A stretch of DNA of 64,000 nt from Papaver somniferum (taxonomy: Eukaryota; Streptophyta; Magnoliopsida; Ranunculales; Papaveraceae), in the NCBI RefSeq assembly GCF_003573695.1, contig NC_039367.1, positions 158,765,101 to 158,829,100 of the forward strand, in the 5' to 3' direction. The translations under genes and the position numbers were made by a program. Numbering within the stretch: position 1 is the stretch's first letter; every line of letters begins with the position of its first letter. The notes below the pieces were generated by a model. It did not search any database. It saw only the letters and a program-made list of their open reading frames with translations, and was not told where the DNA came from. Below are positions 24,129 to 35,022 of this stretch, piece by piece.

Positions 24129-24135
24129 TTTTATA
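24129..24135 (-). promoter_or_regulatory. Candidate TATA box of the antisense gene in X
   Basis: TATAAAA on the minus strand, 125 bp upstream of the ATG at 24004 and outside the LTR. The antisense gene could therefore be transcribed independently of the LTR promoter. This is inferred from spacing only. Confidence 0.45.
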
Positions 24136-24297
24136 AGAAACCAAAGGACCACCAACCTGCGCCTCAGGTTCAACGGGTAAAAGCGCATTAAAAATGCAGA
24201 CGTGGCGTAAACCAAGGACGTGGAGGAAAAGTTGCGACAATTACTTAGTTTTCTTCCCATCATGCCCTCGACAAGTTGCAAAGAAAAGGACACACAA

Positions 24298-25101
24298 TGT
24301 GTGGGTAAAATACCCGACGGCCACGTGTCAACATCCCAAGGTATGAATACATGATAAGATGAGGAGGTTGAATCACCGAATCATTCGTTGAGAGAAAAGG
24401 TTTTGTCTCAGTCGAGGCAACTGCAAAAACGCCACATGAATGGCGCGTGTATGTAAAGGTCTAATCTGCTCAGACGGTCAAGTCTAAAAAGCAAGACCGC
24501 ATTTAATAAAGGATAAGAACATGACTTGGGTAGTTGTCCATCGTGACAAAAGACTCGGACGATCTATACTACGACCCAGATTCGATGAAGCACGAGGTTC
24601 TCCACAAGAGGGAAAAACAATCCAAGGGAGAGCAAGACAACTCGGAGGGAGGACCAAGTATTCCATCGCGAGGGACGATATAGAACGAGTTCGAGGGAGA
24701 CATGACGATGGATGACAGCTCACCCAGTTCGGACGATCAAGCGACTACGAGTTTATTTTGTCTATAAATACAAGTCCATGTATCAGGAGATGGACAAATA
24801 ATGTAATATTAGATGGTTTTTCCACAGAGAATTCCTGAGAGAGATTTAGATAGAGAGAAAGTGAGAAATCTAGAAGAGATCCGTAACACTTTCAAGGGTA
24901 AGACCTTATAATCAATAAGAAAACATCTTCTTCTCTGTGGACGTAGGTCTTCATGGCCGAACCACGTTATATGCTTGTGTAAATCTTTACATTTCATGCT
25001 ATTTACATCTTGTTCATGATGAATCTTGTATGTTTAAGTAGTTTTTAGTCTTTAATCTTTAATCTTACTTGGGTGTAGTATTCAGAAAATATGCAGCTAC
25101 A
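24298..25101 (+). repeat. 3' LTR of element X
   Basis: Partner of the 5' LTR. Substitutions between the LTRs are scattered (for example cgacgacc/cgacggcc, caccgaatcattcg/taccgaataattct, ttctgtc/tttgtc), so the insertion is not recent. Confidence 0.9.
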
Positions 25102-25106
25102 ACTAT

Positions 25107-25320
25107 ATTCACCAATATTCTTGGGAACGTTTACATCTCCAACTGCCATAATGGGAGCATCATAGCCGTTAACTACATATACCCATGATTGAAAATCACG
25201 TGCTTGAAGAAAAGCCCGCATAGCAATTTTCCACCATAAATAGTTCGTGACATCGAAGAATGGCGGTACGTTTATAGAGATAACACATCTTTCCATAGAA
25301 TCAGATTGGTACAAACACAT
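25107..25320 (-). pseudogene. Ty1/copia gag N-terminus (element Z)
   Basis: The minus-strand frame starts at 25320 (MCLYQSDSMERCVISINVPP) and shows FFDVTNYLWWKIAMRAFLQA and DFQSWVYVVNGYDAP, the conserved N-terminal gag block of plant copia elements. It is cut at the ACTAT duplication by element X and resumes at 16493. The primer binding site lies just upstream on the minus strand. Confidence 0.88.
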
Positions 25321-25347
25321 ACTTATGAGGTCTTAGTGTGTTTGCTT

Positions 25348-25359
25348 GCTCTGATACCA
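25348..25359 (-). other. Primer binding site of element Z
   Basis: TGGTATCAGAGC on the minus strand, complementary to the 3' end of initiator methionine tRNA, the usual copia primer. It sits about 30 bp upstream of the gag start. Confidence 0.85.
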
Positions 25360-25361
25360 AT

Positions 25362-25940
25362 TGAAAAAGTGGGAGTCTAACAACACCACCAAATATTTCG
25401 ATTAGCAATTTGTATTGACAAACTCCAATATACTTTCAATAGAATCAACTAGACAGTTAGACTCAATCTATAAAAAGTATATCAGAGAGTTTTATATCTC
25501 TATCTCTTGATTCAATCTGCAATCAACAAATAGGGATTTGCGAGCCAGATTGAATATAAGAGGATTAACTTGAATGGTACCAAAGACCAATGTTCAAGTG
25601 TCAATCAATTCACTCAACAACCCTAAGGACGGATACAAGAACTGATTGATCTTAACGTACAACCTGTGATATTTTTATTATATAAATAAAATATAATGCG
25701 GAAAACAAGACACCAGAATTTTGTTAACGAGGAAACCACAAATAAAGAAAAGTCCCGTGACCTAGTCCAGAATAAGCACATACTGATTATAAGCTGTTAC
25801 ACCAAATTCTACTACCTATTCGGACTAGATGTAATACCTTCTTCAGCACTTGTAGAACTCCTAGCAGAATACCGATTCTCTTTAGAAATTCTTCAAGCAA
25901 ATCTTCTAGCAGAACCAGAAGCTCTCTTTAGAATTTGTAT
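25362..25940 (-). repeat. Probable 5' LTR of element Z (outer end unclear)
   Basis: The LTR ends (minus strand) with ...CTTTTTCA just before ATTGGTATCAGAGC. The region contains tatataaataaaatat near 25680 and text of the form accagaattttgttaacgag. The outer boundary is lost, probably at the repeat-like block from about 25936 (tatccaatggatgcacgg). No partner LTR was found. Confidence 0.5.
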
Positions 25941-27326
25941 CCAATGGATGCACGGATGAACGGATTGGATACGGATAATCCAATGAATTTGTTTTAGTTA
26001 AAATGTATAAAGAAGAGATAAAACAAACATAGATGACTTCATAAAACATACACGATTTATATATGTATGCAAATATATAAGTGTCATGGACAACACTCCA
26101 AGAAAACACCTTAAGAATTCCTAAACTAATATATGTATTTTCTAAAAATATAGAAATGTCCTTAATCTGACGGATATGGATGTCCATCGGATTTTTAAGG
26201 TTGCACCCGGGCCCAATCTTCAATTCTTCGGATTTCAAAAATCAACCCATTACTGAATGGTCCGGATATCCATCCATGATTTCATATAAATACGATTGTC
26301 CCCGGTTAGATCCGCGGATTACCGGCGAAATGCTCGCCCAGAGTATATAGAGTCATAGCTCAAATGTCACAGATGCTTCCAACCAAAGCACGAAGATCTG
26401 TTGCATACAAAACCAAAGAAAAGATGTTGTTAGGTTTCCGCACAAGGGGCTATAAACGTGGATGTTGCATCTTCCAAGAGCTTGGATCAACACAAATCTC
26501 GGAATATTCACTGTGACTGAGCGGGACTACCGGCCTGGTTTTTATAAAGAAAATAAAACTCCTCCCTACGGCCCCATGACCGGTTGGGTCTGTTTTCGTG
26601 AAGAAAAGAAGAGAATGGGAAACCTACAAGAACTGTGTAAAGTGCTGCTGTGATTCCTCTCCGTGATACATCTACACGAAGAAAACGGTTACTACTACAT
26701 GAAGAAGATAATGTCTATCTGGTGTCATCATTTCCTGGCAGGGTCACAGGAAGACCCAATGAGAAAGACAAGGAAATTGGAAAATTTACTTCCAAATTTA
26801 CAGTAGGCATCAGGCCATTGCAAAATCAATCTCTATGAGATGTTGGATTCCGAACATTGGTGCTTAGATGCGAAAGGTTACTTCCGGGAAAACTGGCATC
26901 AATCAGATAAGTGTATCTATCCTTTTCTTTCGTGAAGGAATGTTCTAAATTTAATGAACATAGTATGTTGATTCCTGGTAGTGACTACATGAATCATAAT
27001 TTTGGTGTCTAATGAAACATGGGTTGGAAGATTAAATTGAGACAATCTGGGAGTCAAACCCCCAATGATTCTCTTGGAAATATATGGCTCGTACAAATCC
27101 GTTTGTTAATTATTCATCTGAATAAGGTCATGTTTGAATTCTCAATTATTTATTGGATCCCATCGTATCATTCTAAAAGACACAAGTTAAGCCTTGTATC
27201 ATTTCATCCTCCCATAGTCTACTGCATGATATATCCACTATATTATATGGTTGTTTGTTATGTGGATGTATGATTGATTTTTTGACTTTCACATTATTAG
27301 AGAAATTACTCGTGAGTTGTGCCTAC
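25941..27326. other. Intergenic, repeat remnants, no gene recognised
   Basis: Starts with blocks built from ggat and atcc words (25936-25980 and 26160-26340) that look like a diverged DNA element, but I could not fix its ends. Two overlapping frames at 26462-26838 (about 60 codons each) resemble no family I know. The copia target site CCTAC ends this stretch at 27322-27326. Confidence 0.45.
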
Positions 27327-27622
27327 TGTTGGATTAACTTCAACATAGAAGTCACTAACAAGCTTTCGGACAAGATTAGGAAATTGATGTAATTCTAAGG
27401 GAATTAGAAGTCATCTAGTTCTAAGAAAAGGAAAGAAAGACATGTAATAAGGTAATAGGACTAGGAAAAGGAATTCATAGTTCTATATAAATATGATCAC
27501 CAAAGTTGTGGTTGATCATATGAGCAAGATTAGAGCTTGTGTTTAGTTTTGAGAGATTTTCTAAACATCAATAAAGAGAGTTGTCTTTATATAAGCTAAG
27601 TTTCATCTTGCAGTTGCCATTA
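27327..27622 (+). repeat. 5' LTR of the copia element
   Basis: TGTTGGATTAACTTC to GTTGCCATTA. It contains ctatataaatatg near 27482 as TATA box. The end shared by both LTRs is CCATTA; the canonical CA lies three bases further in. Several positions differ from the 3' LTR. Confidence 0.9.
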
Positions 27623-27649
27623 ATTGGTATCAGAGCTAGTTTCTGAGCC

Positions 27650-28490
27650 ATGGAAACGAAACCACCATTGTGGGTGCAAAACAGTTCACGCCACCATCAA
27701 TACAAGTTCCAATCCTCAACGCCACAAACTACACAGTATGGGCCATGAGAATGAAGGTACTGATGAAAATCTACAAAGTTTGGGAAACAATTGATCCTGG
27801 TACATTGGACCCAGACAAAAACAATGTTGTCATTGGATTACTCTTTCAAAATACCAGAATGTCTTGTTCTACAAGTTGGTGAACAGGAAACTTCAAAGAA
27901 AATTTGGGATGCAATAAAGGCACGTAATCTCGGAGCTGATCGAGTTAAAGAAGCCCGTGTGCAAACCTTAATGTCTGAATTTGAAAGAGTGAAGATGAAA
28001 GACACTGATACTATTGATAGCTTTGCAGAAAGCTATCAGAGATAGCCTCAAAAGATGCGTCACTTGGACAATCCATTGATGAAGATAAACTGGTAAAGAA
28101 GTTTCTCAATAGTTTACCAAGATCCAAGTATATTCATATCATAGCTTCTCTCGAACAAGTCTTAGATTTAAAGAAGACTAGCTATGAAGATATAATTGGA
28201 AGATTGAAAGCATATGAAGATAGAATCCTTGATGAAGAAAATAATGGAGAAACTCAAGGAAAACTATTATACACAAACTCTTACCAACAAAACTCTGCGA
28301 CAAGAGGAAGAGGTCGTGGAAGAGGTGGTAGAGTAAACAGAGGCCGAGGAAGGGGAGGAAGGTTTAACTCACAAGATAGAACAACAAGTCAGAATGATCA
28401 AAACCAAAGAAAAGAAAAGAAAAGAAGGATATATCAAACATTATTTGTTACAGATGTGATAAACCAGGACACTTCTCCTCTGTATGCCTG
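27650..28490 (+). pseudogene. Copia gag, frameshifted
   Basis: ATG at 27650. A shift soon afterwards leads into VPILNATNYTVWAMRMKVLM, the N-terminal block. Another shift near 27838 leads into LVLQVGEQETSKKIWDAIKA and EFERVKMKDTDTIDSFAE, then LVKKFLNSLPRSKYIHIIAS after a third (UBN2 domain). An Arg/Gly-rich stretch (GRGRGRGGRVNRGRGRGG) precedes the CCHC knuckle CYRCDKPGHFSSVC at about 28446-28487, which is in a different frame from the Arg/Gly stretch. Confidence 0.88.
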
Positions 28491-28616
28491 AAAGAATACA
28501 AAAGATGGAAGAAGCAAACAATAATAAAACAAGGGAAGCAGATACAACTCTTTTCATGCACGAAGTTGTATTCTTAAACGAAGGGAAACTAATACCAAAG
28601 AACTAAGAATCAAAGG

Positions 28617-28926
28617 ATGGAGAAGAATGAATCTGGTTATTTAGATAATGGAGCCAGCAATCACATGACTGGTAGGAGACACTACTTTTCTGAACTCAAT
28701 GAGAAAATTAAAGGACAAGTGAAGTTTGGGGATGGATCTTCTGTAGAAATTGAAGGGAAAGGATCAATTCTATTTCAGATCAAGATCGGAGAACATAAGC
28801 TTGTCACAAACATCTACTTCATCCCAAACTTACAAAGCAACATTCTAAGTTTAGGACAAGCTACAGAAGTTGGATGTGATGTTAGAATGCGACAAGATTA
28901 TCTAACAGTTCATGACCCAAGTGGAT
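28617..28926 (+). pseudogene. Copia aspartic protease
   Basis: YLDNGASNHMTG is the active-site stretch, with DNG where DSG or DTG is usual; DNGAS is common in plant copia proteases. QVKFGDGSSVEIEGKG and IYFIPNLQSNILSLGQA follow, as in intact family members. It ends at an in-frame TGA at 28926-28928. Confidence 0.85.
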
Positions 28927-28959
28927 GACTTTTAGTTAGAGTCTCACTCTCATAGAATA

Positions 28960-29385
28960 GACTCTATAAGATAAGTCTCATGATTGGAAGGCCATTGTGT
29001 CTGAATATGAGACTAGAAGATCATACATGGAAGTGGCACGCAAGGTTTGGACACATAAGCTTTAGAACTTTAAAGGCAATGTATTAGAACAAGATGGTTC
29101 GAGGGCTACCACAGATAAACGATGAATCAAGAATATGTGAATTATGTTTAGTTGGGAAACAAACGCGTCAAGGTTTTCCAAAAGCAACAACATTCAGAGC
29201 CTCAAAGCCATTAGAGATTCTTCATGCTGATTTATGTGGTCCTATTACACCACAAACCCTTGCAAATAAAAATACATATTTGTTATTATAGATGACTTCT
29301 CAAGATATATGTGGTCTATTCTTATGAAAGAAAAGAGTGAAGCATTTGACAGATTCAAAGCTTTCAGAAATCTGATAGAAGAAGA
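28960..29385 (+). pseudogene. Copia integrase N-terminal part, truncated
   Basis: HARFGHISFRTL and CELCLVGKQTR give the HHCC zinc finger. LEILHADLCGPI and DDFSRYMW start the catalytic core with its first Asp. After KAFRNLIE the sequence jumps directly to an acidic linker, so the second Asp, the Glu and the rest of the core are deleted. Several stops are present. Confidence 0.82.
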
Positions 29386-31080
29386 GAATAATGAAAACAC
29401 TGAGAATAACGAAGAAGAAGAAGAAGAGGAGATCGATGAAATAACTCAACCCATTCCACTGCGAAAATCAACAAGACAGATACAAAATCCACAGTATCTA
29501 GAGGACTATGTTCTTCAAGCTGCAGAAGAATGTGCGATTATGCTATTTTCTGTTAATGATGAACCAAGGAATTTTCAGGAAGCAAAGGTCTCGACTAAAT
29601 GGACACAAGCATGTAGAGATTTCAATCAACATAAACAAGACTTGGTTTCTAGTTGATAATCCAGGTGGGGTAAAAGTGATTGGCCTCAAGTATATCTTCA
29701 AGGTTAAAAGAAATGCTGATGGAACTATTAACAAATATAAGGCAAGACTTGTAGCTAAGGGATACGTTCAAGAATCAGGCATAAACTTCGATCAAGTTTT
29801 CGCACCAGTTGCTAGACTAAAGAAAATTCGTCTCTTAATAGCAGAAGCTGCATCAAACTCATGGGAAATTCACCACTTAGACGTAAAGATGACATTCTTG
29901 CATGGCAAACTAAGTGAACATGTATATGTTGAACAACCAGAAGGTTTCGAAGTAAAGGGACAAGAACATAGAGTTTACAAGTTGACAAAATCTCTCTATG
30001 GTCTAAGACAAGCTCCTCGATCCTGGAATATAAAGTTAGATCAAATCTTAAGAGAAATCAGATTTGTTAAGTGCTCTAAAGAAACATCAATATACAGAAG
30101 AGAAGAAAATGGACGCTTCTTGTGATTGCAGTCTATGTAGATGATCTATTTTTGACTGGCAACTCCCTTAAGGTGATCAATGAGTTCAAGAGAGAAATGT
30201 CATCAAAGTTTGAGATGTCAGACCTCGAAAAACTCACTTATTACCTTGGCATAGAAGTCCATCAAGGAGTAGATGGGATTCAGATTAACAAGAAGCTTAT
30301 GCAAGGAGAATTCTGAAAGAAGCAGTGAAACTTGTAATCCAACTAAGATACAATGGAGTTTGGACTTAAAGTTTCAAAGGCACAAGAAGAAGCTGAGATT
30401 GATCCAACGAGTTATAAGAAATGTTGGATGCCTAAGATACTTATTACACACAAGACCAGATTTGGCTTTCTCTGTGGGAGTAGCAAGCCGTTATATGCAG
30501 AGTCCACGCAAGTCTCATGGTGATGTAATAAACAGATATTGAGATATCTAAGAGGCACAATCAGCTGTGGATTGAGTATGGTTGAGGAGGATCAAAAGGA
30601 ATTGTTGGGTATAGTGACAGCAGTCATAATATTGACTAAGATGATGGAAAAGGTACAACTGGTCATATATTTTATCTAGGTGAAGCACCTATTACATGGT
30701 GTTCACAGAAGCAAGACACTGTAGCCTTCTCATCGTGAAGCTGAGTTTATGGCCGCAACAGAAGTATTAAACAATCAATATGGCCTCAAGAACTGTTGGG
30801 TGAAATCAAAGAAAGAGAACCTGAAAAGTTCTCATCAAGTTTGATAATAAGTCTGCAATTCACTCACTAAAAATCCAGTGTTTCATGGGAAGACGAAACA
30901 CATTCACAAAAGGTACCATTTAATACGAGAATGCATCGGAAGGAGGTCATTAATGTTGAACACATACCAGGAACTGAGCAGAAAGCAGATATATTGACAA
31001 AGGCATTAGCTCGGATCAAGTTTGAAGAAATGAGACAACTGATTGGAGTACAAGATATGTCACGGGTAAGGTTGAAGCTT
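29386..31080 (+). pseudogene. Copia reverse transcriptase and RNase H, frameshifted
   Basis: After the linker (PLRKSTRQIQNPQYLEDYVL), reverse transcriptase motifs follow: KARLVAKGYVQESGINF, FAPVARLKKIRLLIA, LDVKMTFLHGKL, KSLYGLRQAPRSW, then the catalytic YVDD in AVYVDDLFLTGNSL (about 30128-30170), and YYLGIEVHQG. RNase H motifs: YLLHTRPDLAFSVGVASRYM, GYSDSSHN and a conserved tail [16 protein letters not shown]. At least five frameshifts or stops break it. Everything from 30035 on is duplicated in the tandem units. Confidence 0.88.
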
Positions 31081-31091
31081 AAGGGGGAGAA

Positions 31092-31385
31092 TGTTGGATT
31101 AACTTCAACATAGAAGTCACTAACAAGATGGTTAGGACAAGATTAGGAAATTGATGTAATCCTAAGGAAATTAGAAGTCATCTAGTTCTAAGAAAAGGAA
31201 AGACATATAATAAGGTAATAGGACTAGGAAAAAGAATTCATAGTTCTATATAAATATGATCACCAAAGTTATGGTTGATCATATGAGCAAGATTAGAACT
31301 TGTGTTTAGTTTTGAGAGATTTTCTAAACATCAATAAAGAGAGTTATCTTTATATAAGCTAAGTTTCATCTTACAGTTGCCATTA
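31092..31385 (+). repeat. 3' LTR of the copia element (unit 1)
   Basis: Follows the polypurine tract directly and ends GTTGCCATTA, then CCTAC. It carries acatat, gttatgg, gttatct and cttacag where the 5' LTR has acatgt, gttgtgg, gttgtct and cttgcag. Confidence 0.9.
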
Positions 31386-31390
31386 CCTAC

Positions 31391-33725
31391 TGTGTTTTGG
31401 TATAGGCGAAAAACCAAGCTATCTCATGACCACGATAATACAGGCCGGAGAGAACCGAATCCAAAGAGTGGTATCTGTACAGTATATTGGATTTGAAGAT
31501 TTAATTTTTTGAGAAAATGATCATGAGGCAGCAACCCCTTATTTTAAAAGGGAGGATCATACGTAGTCTCATTAGAGCTAAATCCATAGGAACTATAGAT
31601 GTATATTATATTGGATTTGAAGATTTTGTATGATCAGGACTTGGGTTTGAGTTGGACACTTGGTTCCAAATTTTGATTTGGATTAACATTTCCAGTAGCT
31701 TTACTGGAATATACGTGGGTAGACTACATACCGTAAAACATTGCACAATTAAAATCTTGGGTAAGCATATTTTCTATGCTTAGTTATTTTTGGTGATTGG
31801 AAAATGATTGAGAATTTCATGCCAAGTCCAAGAGATTGGATTTGAAGATCTCTTTAGAAATTACTGTTGTGTATATTTGATACTGATCAAACAAGTAATA
31901 TGCAAATACGATTTATTGGTCGCGTGATAATAGGGGAGCATTGTCATGATGCTCTATGATTAGAAAACCAATTAGAGATCACCAATATTGATTGTTCAGG
32001 AAACAATTTTATTTTATGGTACAGATATAATTCTTTCCATCGGAATTATAAAATTTAAAGTCCGAAAGTAATAATTGTTAAGATAATAATTGCACGACAT
32101 GAGCATAATTCTAGTAATAAGAATTATAGGTTCCAAAATCTGGAAAATGGCATGTCTTAAATGACAGCGAAAGGTGAAATACCGATTGATATGTAACATA
32201 TTGGAAGATTTGGCGGCCGACCAAATATCCAACGATGGGGTGTTACAATATTACCAACGCATAAATTATGAACATTTTCATTACATTATGTAAAATGTTA
32301 AATAGACATTGACTATGTATTTGGGTATAAATTTGTAGATGATTGGACACAAGTACAGGAGTTGCTCATCGTGATAATGTGCTTGTTGAAATAGCAAGAA
32401 AGTTACCTTCAAATTTTCTATGCCTCTAGTGTATGCAAGTCTGTAATGGATTTTTGTGAATAACTGTAAATGTTAATTAGGATCATTAGAGAAGTTACAG
32501 TTATTTTGTAAAATCAAATAGGAACATTTTTAATAATGTTTTCTGAATTGATTGCATGAGTAGATGCAATTAATGAGGAGGAATGAATTAAAACCTAACT
32601 TGTAGAGAACCCATTTTCGGAAGAAGCCATCTCAAACGGTATTGATTAATTGTGAATCATGCTATGATTTATAACGTCTTTAACAAAGACTTATAATGAA
32701 AATTCGAGACATACAAGTCTTGTGCATTGAACGGTAAGTCAATTACTCAAGGAAGGATTAATTGCAGTTGACCATTGAAACGGAGGAAAAATTTGGCAGA
32801 TACATTTATGAAGATTCTCCCGAAGGAAATGTTTTCAATGAAGTATACAAAAATGGGACAAAGGTATCTGAAAGAAGGTTTATCGCCCATAGCAGAAACA
32901 CAACCTATGTTTTGAAAAAGATAAACAAAGTTTAATGTGGTACCAACAAGTTATGGATGTGGGTCCAAGAGCATATCTTACTGGTATCCCATCAACTCCA
33001 GTAAGGAGGAAGTCAGGGGTTCAATCCCCGCCGCCGTAAAGGTTTGTGGTAGATTAGTTGTACAGTGGGTTGAGCGGTGTTGGGTCTGGAAGTGGGGCCA
33101 GTCCAACAGGCTGGGTTTGGGTAGGGGCCTGGGTCCGGTTTTCGCGTATCAGCAAAAAAAAACAAGTTATGGATGTGATTATGGTGCACTAAGTAAAAAC
33201 TTCTCATTTATGTTTATTGCAGTGATTCTGCAAGAAAAAAAGGGATGTATGAAAATCCTTAATAAGTCTAACTTTTATCACAAGGAGAGACATACCTATA
33301 TGAGTTTGGAAATCAGGACGTTTCCCAAGAGAAAAAGACCATTCTCTAAAGAAGACTCATGAATCCAGGATAAGCACAGAGGCGTTAATGTGCTGAGCTA
33401 CAAAACACAAAATCTCTGAAATCAGTATGTGTGGAGATTCCGTTTTATCACATGGGGTAATTGGTTCCAGACTGGTTTCACCACCACTGAACCCCGATAA
33501 GTCTTTGAATTTCTTACACTAAGTGAAGGTTCAAATCCAAAAGATACCTATCATTTATGTATTGATTTCCACGATGATGCTTATTTCCCCACCGAGCTTG
33601 AACTACGTTGGCTTGATCCCACTCGGGTACGTAGGCAGTCACCTGAGTGATGCAGCCACTCCAGTTTTGTAAGTTTTACTTTGTCTTATTTTCATGTTTT
33701 TTGGTTATTGGAAATAGGGGGAGAT
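31391..33725 (+). mobile_element. Degenerate Ty1/copia internal remnant (unit 1)
   Basis: Non-intact sequence with a trace of copia gag near 31970-32030 (ISLEITNIDCSGNNFILWY, close to the usual LDITGKNYLxW block) and further scattered matches such as DDWTQVQELL. aaatagggggagat at about 33712-33725 is a polypurine tract followed immediately by an LTR. It is an old insertion, itself hit by the SINE at 32962. Confidence 0.55.
32962..33160 (+). mobile_element. tRNA-derived SINE with 17-bp target duplication (unit 1)
   Basis: Flanked by aacaagttatggatgtg on both sides (32945-32961 and 33161-33177). The polymerase III A box is TATCTTACTGG here (TAGCTTACTGG in units 2 and 3) and the B box GGTTCAATCCC is at 33018-33028. 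It ends in an A run after gcgtatcagc. Body 199 bp. The B box looks like a tRNA T-arm, but no cloverleaf can be drawn, so this is not a tRNA gene. Confidence 0.85.
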
Positions 33726-34204
33726 TGTTGAATATTTTCAATAATATAGAAAATAAAATGGTTTTCGTTTTTGGTTTGCCACTACGACGGGGAGCATACT
33801 GCGCCTAATAGATGCAATGGAGAAAAGGCATATCCAAACCGTGTGATTGTTCACAAGAGACATATTCATTCTCATCAGACACTATTGGTGTCTTTTGAGA
33901 ATCAAGAGGCATCTACAATAGGCATGAGTCCCCTATAAGTAGTGATGATTTATTTCCATTCAATAATGGAAAAACACAACAAATCTCAGATTTCTTCTCA
34001 CACTAAGTATCATCAGATTCTAAATAGTATGTGGTCTTGGTTGGGTCAAGGGAGTACAACTCTTGAATCCAACAACGTTGTTAGGATTTCATTGTATCTT
34101 GAAAGCAATATTTCGTTGACCGATTGTACTCGCTAATTATTTGGGAATGGTCGAAATAATTGCTGAAAAGAATCGCAAGGCCTTGAAACTCCAGTGATTC
34201 AACA
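33726..34204 (+). repeat. Single copia-type LTR with adjacent polypurine tract (unit 1)
   Basis: TGTTGAAT at the left and ATTCAACA at the right form the inverted LTR ends. aataggggg lies just upstream, so this is the 3' LTR of the degenerate element at 31391-33725. ccctataagtag near 33931 is a weak TATA. The matching 5' LTR was not found. Confidence 0.72.
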
Positions 34205-35022
34205 TTCTTTTGTGTTTTCTGTTTTTTCATCCTCTATTTTGGTCAAGTTTTTTCCAACAATAAAATCAGGATGTTCAAACCCCATAAGTTCAAAACGGAA
34301 AGGCGAAGGACCCGGGATGGATCAGATGAGACTAAAGAGGAGCGGTAAGTGGTCAGAAGTTGGCCTTGTCTTTTCCAACTGAGAAGCAAAAGGATATTTT
34401 TGCTGAAATTCAGGCGAGATTAAAAAACGATCAATTCTACATAAGATTGCTCAAATTTAGACCAAGTATACTTTGAACCTTTGACTGATACTATTAAACA
34501 TTCATGGGGTTTGCAGCTGCAAACATTTTACACTCTTCGTCATAAAGTTCTCAACAAAGATTTTAGGAGAGAACAAGAACCAGCTTACATGCAACATTTA
34601 AATTTCGCAACTATGATGTTCACGCCAATGGCTAGCTTGAAGAGCCACCCAATTATAAAACCCGGCGCACACGTTGACAAAATAGTTACCTCTAGTTAAA
34701 AACTCTAGAGGTAACTATTTTGGTCAGTTCTTAAATTAGTTCTTGGGTCGGCCTAGTGTGAGCCCAATTATATCTATTAAAACTCTACTCACCAACATGA
34801 CGTTTCAAGGGTTTCCGTATGACTCGTTCTAAGTCATTGATTTAAACTTCCGACTTATCTCAATTTGGTTCAAAGTCTTCCTCGAGCAACTTTTATCTTA
34901 ATTATCTCAGCAATTTTTAGGTGATTTATTCTAGGTTAGAATTTTAACTGTTGGTTTTGTTTTGAGAAAGCGAATATTAGCTGCAGTGCTGCACCCCTAA
35001 CGTTGAGATAGTGGCTGGCATC
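34205..35022. other. Upstream region of the inositol transporter-like gene (unit 1)
   Basis: Contains a 72-codon frame (34481-34699) unlike any family I know and a perfect hairpin at 34678-34722. T-rich leader-like sequence runs from about 34900 to the start codon. No clear TATA box at the expected distance. Confidence 0.5.
34678..34722. repeat. Perfect 18-bp hairpin upstream of the transporter (unit 1)
   Basis: CAAAATAGTTACCTCTAG and CTAGAGGTAACTATTTTG are exact reverse complements, separated by nine bases. It lies 301 bp upstream of the start codon and is conserved in units 2 (from about 48907) and 3 (from about 63179). It may be a tiny foldback element or an RNA hairpin. Confidence 0.9.

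Larger units (their letters stand above)
16494..25101 (+). mobile_element. Element X: complete Ty3/gypsy LTR retrotransposon with antisense gene
   Basis: 8608 bp, flanked by the 5-bp target duplication ACTAT (16489-16493 and 25102-25106). LTRs are 796 and 804 bp, beginning TGTGTGGGTAAAA and ending GCAGCTACA. The 8-bp length difference comes from a repeated ctttaat near 25055. Inside, in order: gag and protease on the plus strand, a short reverse transcriptase remnant, a non-coding spacer, then a spliced gene on the minus strand next to the 3' LTR. A purine-rich tract (aaagaaaagga, about 24280-24291) precedes the 3' LTR. An antisense gene in this position is a known feature of Tat-lineage gypsy elements such as Retand; lineage assignment is inferred from layout and gag/protease style, since too little polymerase is left. 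Confidence 0.9.
27327..31385 (+). mobile_element. Ty1/copia retrotransposon with internal deletion, CCTAC target duplication
   Basis: 4059 bp. LTRs at 27327-27622 (296 bp) and 31092-31385 (294 bp), flanked by CCTAC (27322-27326 and 31386-31390). Initiator Met tRNA primer site TGGTATCAGAGC at 27625-27636; polypurine tract aagggggagaa directly before the 3' LTR. The order gag, protease, integrase, reverse transcriptase, RNase H is the copia order. It is shorter than the usual 4.8-5 kb because most of integrase is missing. The 3' third, from 30035, is also the start of the 14.2-kb tandem unit. Confidence 0.93.

Noticed and set aside
26462..26838. Possible small host gene near the copia insertion
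   Set aside because: Two overlapping frames of about 60 codons without splice signals or recognisable motifs.
33005..33050. tRNA-like T-arm (ggggttcaatcccc)
   Set aside because: Part of a 199-bp SINE with A box, A tail and target duplications; no acceptor stem or anticodon arm can be formed.
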